Translations under genes and position numbers: made by a program
Source: CAMYOC01 sp963704875
GTDB lineage: Bacteria; Pseudomonadota; Gammaproteobacteria; Steroidobacterales; XN24
DNA: 64,000 nt
Direction: 5' to 3'
Assembly: GCA_963704875.1 (NCBI GenBank)
Contig: CAVPIA010000005.1
Span: 62,001 to 126,000, forward strand
The notes under the pieces: model-generated
The model's input: the letters and a program-made list of their open reading frames with translations, nothing else
The model's database searches: none
What the model was told of the DNA's origin: nothing
In this document: piece after piece, positions 7,743 through 16,441 of the stretch
Numbering within the stretch: position 1 is the stretch's first letter
Layout: every line of letters begins with the position of its first letter

Positions 7743-9667
7743 GTATATCCGCTTAGCTCGGTTTCGTAGTAGCGCCGCAACTCCTGGCTCTCGGCAAGCG
7801 TCAGGCGGCCGTCGCGCACTGCGCGCTCGCAATCCCGGGTCAGACGAGGTGGCAGTTGAGAGACATCGAATTTCATCTGCGCGAGGACTTCATTGGCTGA
7901 TTCGCCGCGGATCGTCTCCTCGATCCACCAGCCGCCCTCGTCGTGCAAGCGGACATGTACAACATGGGTGTCGCCAAACAGATTGTGCAGATCACCCAGG
8001 GTTTCCTGGTAGGCCCCGACCAGGAAGGCGCCGAGATAGTAATCTGTGGTGCCGTCGAAGTCGTGCACCGGCAGCGTACGCTGCACGCCATCAAGACCAA
8101 TGAAGCGATCGATCTTGCCGTCGGAATCACAGGTAATGTCGGCAAGCACCGCGCGCCGGCCGGGTCTCTCATGCAGACGATGGATCGGCGCGACCGGGAA
8201 CAATTGCTCGATGGCCCAGCTATCAGGCAGGGACTGGAATACTGATACGTTGCAGAAGTAGATGTCGCTGAGGATCGTCTCCAGCGCCGACAATTCCTCC
8301 GGTAGCTGTTGCAGCTGACGTGCATGATCACGGATCAGCGCGCAGGTCGCCCAGAACAGCTGCTCGGCGAGCCCACGGTCACGCAGCGTCAGATAACCAA
8401 GCTGGAACATCTGCATGGCCGAAGTGTGCGCGTGTCGGGCATCGTGGTAGCACTCGACCAGCCGCCCCTTCGTGACCTTCTGATAGGCATCGCAAAGGTC
8501 TCTTATTGGCTGCGCCAGGTCTTCACCGGACGCCGGCAGTGCCGGTGCCTTGAATTGATCCAGTGCAGCGACGCCGAGCACGTTGAAGATCAGCACGCTG
8601 GAATAGGCGGCGATGGCGCGACCGGATTCGCTGACGATCGTCGGATGCTCGAGACCGCGGGCATCACAGACTGCCGCCACCCGGTGGACAACGTCGCGGG
8701 CATACTCCTGCACCGTGTAGTTCATCGACGAGGGCAGGTTGGTTGCGCTGCCGTCATAGTCGACGCCAAGGCCGCCGCCGACATCGATATAACGCAAACC
8801 GGCGCCCAGGCTGGCCAGCTCAGCATAGACATGCGCCAGCTCGCTGATCGTGTCCTTGACCTTACGGATGTCGTGCAACTGACTACCCGGATGGCAATGT
8901 ACCAGCTGCAGGCAATCCTGCATGTTACGCGCCGTCAGCGTGTCGAGTAACTCCAGAATCTCGCTGACGAACAGGCCGAACTTGGACTTTGCTCCGGCGC
9001 TTTCGCGCCAGCGTCCGGCGCCCTCGCTGGCCAGTTTTACCCGTACGCCGATACGCGGGCGCACGCCGTAGCGATCTGCATATTTCAGGATCAGTTCCAG
9101 CTCGCCGGTATTTTCCACTACCGGGATGATCGTGCGGCCGAGCTTTGCGGCAAGGATGACTGCCTTGATATAGCTGTCGTCCTTGAAGCCGTTGCAGACG
9201 ATCAGACGGTCGTCACCGCCTTCGGTCAGCGCCATCACCGCGAGCAATTCCGGTTTTGAGCCGACTTCCAGCCCGAAACCCAGCTCCTGCCCGTAGCGAT
9301 AGACCTCTTCCACTACCAGTCGTTGCTGGTTGACCTTGATCGGATAGACCGCGGCGTATTTGCCCCGGTAATCGTTCTCGTCGATCGCATTGGCAAAGGC
9401 ATCGCGCAAGCGGCGCAGGCGATGCGCGAGGATATCCGAGAATCGGATCACCAGTGGCGCGTTGAGGTCTCTTGCGCGCAAACCTTCCACGACCTCCAGC
9501 AGGTCGATGCGCTCGTCACGATCCGGATCAGGGCGCACCAGCATATTGCCGTTTTCGCTGACCTCAAAATAGCCCTTGCCCCAAGCCGGGATTCGATACA
9601 GCGCACTGGCATCTTCAGCGCTCCAGTCATTTGTCTGGCGAATTCCGCTTTCGCGATCGTTGCTCAT
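7715..9667 (-). CDS. speA: Biosynthetic arginine decarboxylase
   Basis: A 650-residue PLP-dependent alanine-racemase-fold decarboxylase converting arginine to agmatine, the entry to putrescine synthesis. Landmarks are YPIKVNQQR with the PLP lysine near residue 113, EVGSKPEL, NGFKD, HCHPGSQ, DVGGGLGVDYDG and the C-terminal CDSDGKID region with the catalytic cysteine. The start MSNDRES at 9667 is chosen because the upstream extension to 9883 is non-conserved and runs across the divergent promoter. It is divergent from hss, so the pair forms a polyamine locus. Confidence 0.93.
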   Translation of the reverse strand: MSNDRESGIRQTNDWSAEDASALYRIPAWGKGYFEVSENGNMLVRPDPDRDERIDLLEVVEGLRARDLNAPLVIRFSDILAHRLRRLRDAFANAIDENDYRGKYAAVYPIKVNQQRLVVEEVYRYGQELGFGLEVGSKPELLAVMALTEGGDDRLIVCNGFKDDSYIKAVILAAKLGRTIIPVVENTGELELILKYADRYGVRPRIGVRVKLASEGAGRWRESAGAKSKFGLFVSEILELLDTLTARNMQDCLQLVHCHPGSQLHDIRKVKDTISELAHVYAELASLGAGLRYIDVGGGLGVDYDGSATNLPSSMNYTVQEYARDVVHRVAAVCDARGLEHPTIVSESGRAIAAYSSVLIFNVLGVAALDQFKAPALPASGEDLAQPIRDLCDAYQKVTKGRLVECYHDARHAHTSAMQMFQLGYLTLRDRGLAEQLFWATCALIRDHARQLQQLPEELSALETILSDIYFCNVSVFQSLPDSWAIEQLFPVAPIHRLHERPGRRAVLADITCDSDGKIDRFIGLDGVQRTLPVHDFDGTTDYYLGAFLVGAYQETLGDLHNLFGDTHVVHVRLHDEGGWWIEETIRGESANEVLAQMKFDVSQLPPRLTRDCERAVRDGRLTLAESQELRRYYETELSGYTYLEGEEPG

Positions 9668-9818
9668 GACGCTCTCCAAAACCGGGGCCGCAGCATAGGT
9701 CGGCAGTGCCCCTGCGCACAAGCCCGAGGCTGTTCGCACTGGCGGCCATGTTAGAGTGAGCCCCGTTTGCGGCCTCCGCCGCGTGCGCCGATTTGGCCTC
9801 ACACAGACGAAAACATCG

Positions 9819-11237
9819 ATGACGAAATATACGAAACACGCCCGGTTTGACGGCCGCATTCTGATGATCGGCTGCGGCAGCATCGGTCAGGGCACGCTGC
9901 CGCTGATCCTGCGACATATCGAAATGGATGCCGATCGACTGAGCATTATTGCTGCTGACGAACGCGGCCGCGATGCGGCTGAAGCCCATGGCGTGGACTA
10001 CCTGTGCCAGGCGCTGGACCGGGGGAACTACCGGGCGGTCCTCGACGGGCGTCTGGGGACGGGAGATTTCCTGCTCAACCTGTCGGTCGATGTCAGCAGT
10101 CTGGATTTGATCCGCTATGCAAGGGAACATGGAGCGTTGTATCTGGATACCTGTATCGAGCCCTGGCCAGGCGGGTATACCGATGCCACCGTGCCGCCCG
10201 CTGCCCGCAGCAATTACGCATTAAGGGAGAAGGCGCTGGCGCTGCGTGCCGAGGACCGGGGCGCACCGACCGCGGTGATCACCCACGGCGCCAATCCTGG
10301 ACTGGTATCCCATCTGGTCAAGCAGGCGATGCTCAATCTGGCCGCGGATCAGGGTGAGGAACTGACTCTGCCCGCGGATCGCGCGGCGTGGGCGGAACTG
10401 GCAGCGCGCCTGGGCGTCAAGACAATCCACATTGCTGAACGCGACACCCAGGTGGCCAACGAGCCCAAGGCCGTCGGCGAGTTCGTCAACACCTGGTCGG
10501 TGGATGGATTTATCAGCGAGGGTCTGCAGCCGGCGGAGCTCGGCTGGGGCACGCACGAGCGTCATTTCCCGGCCGACGGCGGCCGGCACGATGCCGGTTG
10601 TGGCGCGGCGATCTATCTGAACCGTCCCGGCGCCAGCACAAGGGTGCGCACGTGGACGCCGACCGAAGGACCGTTTCACGGTTTCCTGATCACTCATGGG
10701 GAAGCCATCTCGATCGCAGACTATTTCACGCTGCGCGACGGAGACGAGGTCCGATACCGGCCCACGGTCCATTACGCCTACCACCCCTGCGACGATGCGG
10801 TGTTATCGGTACACGAAATGGCCGGCAAGAATTGGCAGGCGCAATCGAAGCGGCGTTTGATGATGGAAGAGATCATCCGCGGTATCGACGAACTCGGCGT
10901 ATTGCTGGCCGGCCATAAGCGCAACGCCTACTGGTACGGGTCACAGCTTTCCGTGGATGAGGCCCGGGCGCTGGCGCCGTACAACAACGCGACCAGTCTG
11001 CAGGTATGCGTTGCCGTGCTCTCGGGGATGGTCTGGGCGATGGAGAACCCGGATCGTGGTCTGGTAGAGCCGGACGAAATAGATTTTCAGCGCAACCTGG
11101 AAATCTGTATGCCGTATCTGGGGCCCGTCATCGGCGAGTATTCCGACTGGACCCCGATCGATGAGCGCGGCGAGTTATTCGCGGAAGATATCGACCGGGA
11201 CGATCCGTGGCAGTTCAAGAATATCCGGGTCGTATGA
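9819..11237 (+). CDS. hss: Homospermidine synthase
   Basis: A 472-residue NAD+-dependent enzyme of the saccharopine-dehydrogenase-like fold that makes sym-homospermidine from putrescine. The Rossmann motif ILMIGCGSIGQG is at residues 12-23. Bacterial Hss features include LYLDTCIEPWPGGYTD, THGANPGLVSHLVKQA, HERHFPADG and the C-terminal NATSLQV region. The start MTKYTKHARFDG at 9819 is preferred over an upstream in-frame ATG at 9756 because it begins immediately before the fold. Its divergent partner speA supplies the agmatine/putrescine branch. The promoter region is shared (9668-9818), with no clear operator. Confidence 0.92.
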   Translation: MTKYTKHARFDGRILMIGCGSIGQGTLPLILRHIEMDADRLSIIAADERGRDAAEAHGVDYLCQALDRGNYRAVLDGRLGTGDFLLNLSVDVSSLDLIRYAREHGALYLDTCIEPWPGGYTDATVPPAARSNYALREKALALRAEDRGAPTAVITHGANPGLVSHLVKQAMLNLAADQGEELTLPADRAAWAELAARLGVKTIHIAERDTQVANEPKAVGEFVNTWSVDGFISEGLQPAELGWGTHERHFPADGGRHDAGCGAAIYLNRPGASTRVRTWTPTEGPFHGFLITHGEAISIADYFTLRDGDEVRYRPTVHYAYHPCDDAVLSVHEMAGKNWQAQSKRRLMMEEIIRGIDELGVLLAGHKRNAYWYGSQLSVDEARALAPYNNATSLQVCVAVLSGMVWAMENPDRGLVEPDEIDFQRNLEICMPYLGPVIGEYSDWTPIDERGELFAEDIDRDDPWQFKNIRVV

Positions 11238-11645
11238 GGACTTGGTGCGCCCCGACGGCGAGTGAGTCTCGGGGTCTTTGACCCACACCGCCACGGCGGC
11301 GACTGAATATCGAGGTCTCTGACCCGCACCACCAGACCAACTGATCAGATCGGGGCCGGCCCCGGTCAGAATCAGCGGCCCCCGGCCAACGCCCTGCCCA
11401 CAACCCGGCTCCCGGGTTATCCATCGCAATGCCTGCGTGCCAGGACTCGACCCTTTGCCCCGCATCGCGGTAATCCCTGCGAATGCTGAAATCCTCAGCA
11501 TTCCCTAATGATTCTCAACATATCCCTCAGGACTGGCCAGTGCGCCAGCGCTACCGTTTGGCCGTGGGGAAATCGTCGTACTCAGGCAGCGGGATCGGAA
11601 CCGGATTTCTCCACCAGCCTGTTCTGCCTGACCGGAGATGCGCAC
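11238..11645. other. 408-bp intergenic region with degenerate repeat-like hairpins
   Basis: No gene is supported here. Two imperfect direct copies of a GGGTCT-TGACCC-ACACCRCCA-like sequence lie at about 11273-11295 and 11312-11333. On the minus strand AACCCGG-GAG-CCGGGTT forms a 7-bp hairpin (about 11404-11420), and a 9-bp hairpin lies at 11481-11503. The nearby sequence resembles degraded proteobacterial extragenic repeats, but too weakly for a named family. Confidence 0.35.
11481..11503. repeat. 9-bp perfect inverted repeat
   Basis: GAATGCTGA and TCAGCATTC flank a five-base spacer. There is no T-run, so it is more likely part of an extragenic repeat or protein site than a strong terminator. 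Confidence 0.5.
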
Positions 11646-12885
11646 ATGAACAAACGCAAAGCCTGCGCAGCGAGCGCCGCCGTGTTGGGCGGGATCCTGG
11701 CCAGCCAGGCCATGGCCGGTCTGCTGGTACAAAAGACAGTCAATGATCCGACGCTGATGCCGGGTGCGGCGGTCGAATTCACCGTCACCGTGAGCAATCA
11801 GGGCGGGGCGGTTGAGGAGGCGGTCGAGATCCTCGACACGCTACAGCCAGGCCTGGAGATCGTCGCCGGCACCGCACCCTTTGTCAGTCAGGGAGATTTC
11901 GCTGACGCCACCGGTCTGTGGCAGGTCGGGACGCTGGACCCGGGTGCCGGTGCGACGCTGGTCATTCCGGCCCAGGTCAGCTGCCAATTCGCTGCCGCCG
12001 TGTCTTTACAATGAAGCGCGGGTCAACCGGATCGGCGGCATCACCGACCCGATCACTGAGCGAGCGTTTGCAACCCTGCATCGACCTGACGTCGAGCGTT
12101 GTGTGGATCTGGCCGTGGCCCAGGTCGTTCTTTCCACGCCCGTCTGCGGCCCCACAGGTTCCATCAGTCTGAGCGTCCAGGTCAGCAACCGCGGCCCGGA
12201 CACCGCCCGCGATGTGCTGGTGGAGCTGGTCACACCGCCGGAGCGGGTGCCGGGGCTGCGCTTGCGTTCTCCCGTCTGTGCGAGTCAGTCCCCGACCAGT
12301 TGTGTATTGAGTGAAATTCGCCCGGGCGCGATCGAATTTCTGGATCTGACCTCGGACGGCTTCGAGAACGGCGGCGAGCGAGTCATCACCATCGGCATCG
12401 GCGCCTCCAGCCCCGACCCCGAGGTCGGCTCAGGCGTTGAGATCACCGAGCGTCAATGGACGCTGCCGAAGTGGGAGAAGTGCAGCAGTATTGATCTGGG
12501 CTCGGGCGCTACAGGCGTCGCCTGCTTTATCGCGACGGCGGCTTACGGCTCGGAGCTGGATCCCCACGTTCAGACGCTGCGGTCCTTCCGCGATCGTTTC
12601 CTGATGACCAATGCGCCCGGCCGGGCACTTGTCGCTGCCTACTACCGCTGGTCGCCCCCGATTGCGGACTACATCGCTCCGCGGCCCTGGCTCAGGGCCG
12701 TGGTGCGGGCGTTGTTGTGGCCGCTGGTCCTGATCGCAGAGGGCAACCTGATCTTCCTCAGCGTGATGTTTTTTCTGGTGCTGCTCGGTCTGCGCCGCCG
12801 CTGGATGCGGCAGTGGATGAACGACTGGGTACTGGCGCAGCGGAACAGCCATTCAAACAAGACCCATTCAAAAAAGGGAGAGTGA
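11646..12885 (+). CDS. DUF11-type surface protein with CFI-box C-terminus, frameshifted
   Basis: The first frame starts at 11646 after CGGAG, with a signal peptide (MNKRKAC to about SQAMA). A DUF11-like beta domain follows (FTVTVSNQGG, LDTLQPGLEIVAG), then a stop at 12014. The adjacent frame continues seamlessly from about 11990 (LYNEARVNRIGGITDP). It holds a second DUF11-like repeat (SLSVQVSNRGPDTARDV) and the CFI-box sorting region (CFIATAAYGSELDPHVQTLR), with two hydrophobic helices and a basic tail ending at 12885. One extra base near 11985-12005 explains the split. The restored protein would be about 412 residues and surface-associated. The next gene starts one base after its stop, implying co-transcription. 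Confidence 0.7.
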
Positions 12886-12886
12886 T

Positions 12887-13288
12887 ATGACAACAAGAGA
12901 ATCAATCAAGCGAGCGCTTGTCTGGATGCTGCTGGTGACCCTGACCGGGTGTACCACGACTCGCACCGCAGATAGCGGCGGCGGCAGTGGCGAACCTGTG
13001 GTCGCTGTCGGCGACCGGGTCCGCGTGGTCACCCATGACGGCCGCAAGCTCGAGTTCACCGTGGACAAGGTGGAGGACCGCGTACTCATCGGGCACAGCG
13101 GCAGCACTGGAACCAGCCGCGTCAGCCTGCCCGAGGACGTCCGGCTGCCGTTCGATGAGATCGCGCGGATCGAGGTAAAGGAATTTGACGGCTGGAAGAC
13201 CGCCGGGCTGGTCGCGGGCACGGTCACCGCATTGTGGCTGATCATCGGGCTAATACTGGTTGCCGCTGGTCCGGCGCTCATCTTGTGA
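12887..13288 (+). CDS. Lipoprotein, first of three tandem paralogs
   Basis: A 133-residue lipoprotein: short basic N-terminus, hydrophobic segment, lipobox TLTGC around residues 18-22, then an SH3-like beta domain (GDRVRVVTHDGRKLEFTVDK, RVLIGH, RLPFDEIARIEVKEFDGWK) and a C-terminal hydrophobic helix (ALWLIIGLILVAAG). The lipid anchor plus a membrane helix is an unusual pairing. The start lies one base after the preceding CFI-box stop, with GGGAGAG as the ribosome site. The function is unknown. The central 60 nucleotides are nearly identical to the gene at 13527, indicating recent duplication. Confidence 0.8.
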   Translation: MTTRESIKRALVWMLLVTLTGCTTTRTADSGGGSGEPVVAVGDRVRVVTHDGRKLEFTVDKVEDRVLIGHSGSTGTSRVSLPEDVRLPFDEIARIEVKEFDGWKTAGLVAGTVTALWLIIGLILVAAGPALIL

Positions 13289-13384
13289 GCGCGATGTATT
13301 GCCTGCCGGCTTGCGCCTGCCGCCATCCGCCATCGGCTTGGCGTCCCGGGCCATCAGGGCTCGGCGTCGCTTGCCCATGTCACA

Positions 13385-13441
13385 CATCAGCCCCGGCTTG
13401 TGTTGCGCCCGGGTGGGGTGCCGATTTTCCCGGGGCTGATG
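13385..13441. repeat. 12-bp perfect inverted repeat between lipoprotein paralogs
   Basis: CATCAGCCCCGG (13385-13396) is repeated in inverse at 13430-13441 around a 33-base loop. It may be a processing or termination structure that separates expression of the two paralogs. No T-run follows. Confidence 0.5.
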
Positions 13442-13526
13442 GTTCTGCCCCGTCACCGGATGCCGCAGTGAATATGCGAAGCAACGCTGAGACAGCGGAT
13501 TACCAAAACAGCCCGAGGAGGCCGAG

Positions 13527-13922
13527 ATGAAAACAAGAGACTCAATGAAGCGTGCGCCCGTCTGTGTGCTGGTGCTGGCACTGGCCCTGACGGGATGCAC
13601 GACCACCCGCAGCGCGGATGTCGACAGTGCAGACGGCAAACTCGCGGTCGCCGCTGGCGACCGGGTCCGCGTGGTCACCCATGACGGCCGCAAGCTCAAG
13701 TTCACCGTGGACAAGGTGGAAGGCCGGGTACTGGTCGGGCACCAGGGCAGTAAAGACGGCAGCCGCGTCAGTCTGCCCGAAGAAATCCGGTTGCCCTTTG
13801 ATGAGATCGCAGAGATCGAGGTAAAGGAACTGGATGGATGGAAATCGGCCGGCGTGGCCGCAGGCACTGCCGCGGGACTGGTTCTGATAATTGGACTTAC
13901 CTTTATTGCACTGGCCTTTTGA
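13527..13922 (+). CDS. Lipoprotein, second of three tandem paralogs
   Basis: A 131-residue paralog of the gene at 12887 with lipobox ALTGC, the same GDRVRVVTHDGRKL-FTVDKVE core, RLPFDEIAEIEVKELDGWK, and a C-terminal hydrophobic helix. It has its own GAGGAGG ribosome site. The core is nearly identical at nucleotide level to the first copy while the 3' helix differs, a pattern of recent duplication or gene conversion. No family function is recognised. Confidence 0.8.
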   Translation: MKTRDSMKRAPVCVLVLALALTGCTTTRSADVDSADGKLAVAAGDRVRVVTHDGRKLKFTVDKVEGRVLVGHQGSKDGSRVSLPEEIRLPFDEIAEIEVKELDGWKSAGVAAGTAAGLVLIIGLTFIALAF

Positions 13923-13998
13923 TTGGACTGACCTTTTTAGCGGCGGTCGCCTTTGCAGGATGAGTATTTTGAGGTTTGCGACCGCGGAGGAGAACGTG

Positions 13999-14424
13999 AT
14001 GAAAACGACGAAACCTTACCTGCAGATCATGGTGCTGGGCGTCGCGATAGCGTTGGCCGGATGCAGCAGCACGAGGCCGACAGACCAGCGTCTCGAAAGG
14101 ACTGTGACGACCGTTTCACCGGGCGATCGGGTGCAGGTCACGACCCTGGGTGGTCAGAAACTGCAGTTGACCGTGGAGAAAGCCGACGATGAGGTGCTGA
14201 TCGGGCGTCGCGACAGGTCGGACAGCGGCGGCAGCATCGGCACCGAGATCCGGCTGCCGTTCGATCAGATTGCACTGATCCGGCTCCGCGATACCGAGGG
14301 GTCGAGCGCAGCAGCGCTGCCACCGGTCGAGGTCGTGGCCGGGGTCGGGATTGGAGCCGCCGTGGTAGTGGGCCTGCTGGTGATCGGGCTGGCCGGGCTC
14401 GCGCCGGCTGGCGCCTGTTGTTGA
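13999..14424 (+). CDS. Lipoprotein, third and most divergent tandem paralog
   Basis: A 141-residue protein from the ATG at 13999, chosen for the GGAGGAG just upstream and because the lipobox LAGC then falls at about residues 18-21. The core GDRVQVTTLGGQKLQLTVEK and IRLPFDQIALIRL aligns with the two upstream copies but is more divergent. It ends in a hydrophobic Gly/Val/Leu helix. An alternative upstream start at 13891 would overlap the second paralog and add a non-signal leader, so it was rejected. The function is unknown. Confidence 0.75.
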   Translation: MKTTKPYLQIMVLGVAIALAGCSSTRPTDQRLERTVTTVSPGDRVQVTTLGGQKLQLTVEKADDEVLIGRRDRSDSGGSIGTEIRLPFDQIALIRLRDTEGSSAAALPPVEVVAGVGIGAAVVVGLLVIGLAGLAPAGACC

Positions 14425-14563
14425 CCGTACGGTATGGCCGGCTCGACGACACCGCCGGATCAGCCGATACGCACGGATAAATTACGCACGGATAAATAAA
14501 GACTGATGCCGGATCCGCATGGGATCCATCTTGTCGGGGTCTGCGACCCCTGGAGAAATAAAA

Positions 14564-15577
14564 ATGAACGCGACTAACCATTTATTGCGAGTACTCGTGC
14601 TTGGCGCCTGCGTGTCGCTGGCGTCAGCCTGTGGTGGCGGCGGCGGTGGTGGCGACGACAATCCGCCGGTGGTGGTCAATCCGGGTAACCCCGGCATCCC
14701 CACCGGCGACGCGACGATCGCCAACGCGAATGCGCTGGAGATCGCCGGCGCCGCAGTCATCGGCGGACTGTTCGGAGGGGATCCGGGCGTCCTGGGTGGC
14801 GCGGGCCTGATCGGCGCTGATTCCGGCGGCAACGCACCTCGCGCCAGGGTTTCTGCAGGTGTTGCCAGCAAGGGGCTGGCGGTGATTGCCGGCAAGCCGT
14901 TCGGACCCGAGACATCAGCCTGTATCGTGGCTGGATCGGTGACCGCATCCGGCAATCTGGCCAGTGACGAAACGCTGACCGCGGGCGACGTGTTCAATCT
15001 GCGTTTCAACCGCTGTGATGATGGCGACGGGCAGATTTTCGATGGCGCCGTGACCATGACAGTGGATACCTTTGAGGGTGACCTGTTCAGCGGCTTTATG
15101 GTGTTGGGCGCTACCCTGGCTATGCAGAATCTGGCGGCTACAGAAGACGGCGAAGTCCTTACCTTTAACGGTGGCTCATCGCTGCTACTGGACACGCTGG
15201 ACTACCCGCAGGTGACCGCGAGCAGTTCGGGCACGTCGATGAGCATGACGGGCAACGCGCGCACTATGTCCTTGTCCAATTTCTCGAGTACAACGATCAG
15301 CGACGAAAGTAGTTATCCACCGAGCTATTCAATCGATGCCAGCGGCCGCGTGGGCCTTGCTCCCCATGGCTGGGTCAACTACACGGTGCAGCAAGCGTTT
15401 ACCGGCTTCGGTGATGCAGATCCGGACCGCGGCGTCATTCTGGTCACGGGCAGCGCCGGCACCACGATCACCGCTACAGCCCAGGAGGACGGCCAGGTAA
15501 GCCTGCAGATGGACTACAACGGTGACGGCATCAGCGACGAGACGCGAATGGTCAGCTGGGCGGATCTGCGCGGCTAG
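14564..15577 (+). CDS. Glycine-rich lipoprotein, paralog of the gene at 20275
   Basis: A 337-residue lipoprotein: lipobox LASAC followed by a seven-Gly tract and an Asn/Pro linker. A beta-rich domain then contains a Cys pair (ACIVAGSVTASGN and FNRCDDGDG) and ends with QMDYNGDGISDET, an Asp-rich EF-like loop suggestive of Ca2+ binding. The start at 14564 follows TGGAGAAATAAA. It shares GNLAS, LTAGD, CDDG, VDTF-GDL, LSNFS-T, DESS-PP, FTGFG and DPD with the protein at 20275 across its full length. It is likely an outer-membrane or surface protein; no named family is recognised. Confidence 0.75.
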   Translation: MNATNHLLRVLVLGACVSLASACGGGGGGGDDNPPVVVNPGNPGIPTGDATIANANALEIAGAAVIGGLFGGDPGVLGGAGLIGADSGGNAPRARVSAGVASKGLAVIAGKPFGPETSACIVAGSVTASGNLASDETLTAGDVFNLRFNRCDDGDGQIFDGAVTMTVDTFEGDLFSGFMVLGATLAMQNLAATEDGEVLTFNGGSSLLLDTLDYPQVTASSSGTSMSMTGNARTMSLSNFSSTTISDESSYPPSYSIDASGRVGLAPHGWVNYTVQQAFTGFGDADPDRGVILVTGSAGTTITATAQEDGQVSLQMDYNGDGISDETRMVSWADLRG

Positions 15578-15619
15578 CCGGTGGATTGCTGCGAGCCATG
15601 GACAGAAAAGACAGGGGAA

Positions 15620-15649
15620 CGGTCGCCGCGCTGCGCAGCGCGGCGACCG
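15620..15649. repeat. 30-bp perfect palindrome
   Basis: CGGTCGCCGCGCTGC is followed immediately by its exact reverse complement, 42 bp after the stop of the gene at 14564. As RNA it would form a very stable hairpin. No U-tract follows, so it may be a rho-assisted terminator, a mRNA-stabilising structure or a binding site. Confidence 0.65.
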
Positions 15650-15693
15650 CGCGTGGGTGGCTGAAGCGTCGTGCGCTGTCGTTTGGGGACATC

Positions 15694-16347
15694 ATGAAGA
15701 AAACATTCGGGTATCTTTTTGCGCTCGGGATTGTCAGCGCCTGCGCTACCCGGCCGCCCGTGCCGGAACATACGCTTTTTGCCGCTGAAGTGGTGGCGAT
15801 GGCAGTCAGTGATTCAAGTGCGGGCGGAATCGACTATCAGGGTGAGTTCCTGCGCTTTCCCGATGATCTGTTCAAGGCATGTGCGGTGGCTCGGACCGCT
15901 GACGGAAGAACCAGTCTTGCTTTGTTGAGATTCTCCTACTACTGGCACAACGGTGGTGCCCGCGTGCGGGAAAATATCCGCTGGTATCCGGTCCCCGGCG
16001 GTGTTGATGTCAGCGTGGGTAATCTGGTGGTCGTCGATCTCATGGTGGGCGCGCAGGGCCCTGACAGCCGGTGTCCGTGGATAAGCCACATTTTGGCCGA
16101 TGATCTGGCCAGCGGCGGCTGCTCGTACCTGAGCACCGGGCAGGGCAGCGTGAGGCACACCCTGAGTCTGATCAGCCCGATCGGCGGCCCGGGTTCGGCT
16201 TCTCTCGATTGTCCGGAGTTGCTGTCAACAGGCTGGCAGGCGCAAGCGTTCGGGCTGTATGGCGCGCGGGCGCTGGTGCGAAATCCGACCGACTGTACCG
16301 ATCCTGCTGGAGATCCGCGGCTGCGGTCCTGTTCGGCGGATCGTTGA
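15694..16347 (+). CDS. Putative lipoprotein of unknown function
   Basis: A 217-residue protein from the ATG at 15694 (GGGGAC upstream), with a lipoprotein-like signal ending IVSACATRPP. The body has six or more cysteines (KACAV, DSRCPW, GGCSY, DCPEL, TDCTD, RSCS), which would form disulfides outside the cytoplasm. I recognise no family. An upstream in-frame extension to 15586 reads through the 30-bp palindrome and is not signal-like, so it was rejected. Confidence 0.65.
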   Translation: MKKTFGYLFALGIVSACATRPPVPEHTLFAAEVVAMAVSDSSAGGIDYQGEFLRFPDDLFKACAVARTADGRTSLALLRFSYYWHNGGARVRENIRWYPVPGGVDVSVGNLVVVDLMVGAQGPDSRCPWISHILADDLASGGCSYLSTGQGSVRHTLSLISPIGGPGSASLDCPELLSTGWQAQAFGLYGARALVRNPTDCTDPAGDPRLRSCSADR

Positions 16348-16441
16348 GCTAAGATCGGGGGGAGTTTTCAATATTCCCCACTGCCCGGGTCCGGCCCTTC
16401 GACCCGTGCAGTGTGCCGGGGCCTTGCCTCAAGGGGTGGAT

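Noticed and set aside
9756..9818. N-terminal extension of homospermidine synthase
   Set aside because: It is an unconserved Arg-rich leader within the divergent promoter; ATG 9819 sits just before the Rossmann motif.
9668..9883. N-terminal extension of SpeA
   Set aside because: It would overlap the divergent hss 5' end and does not look like protein; MSNDRES is the natural start.
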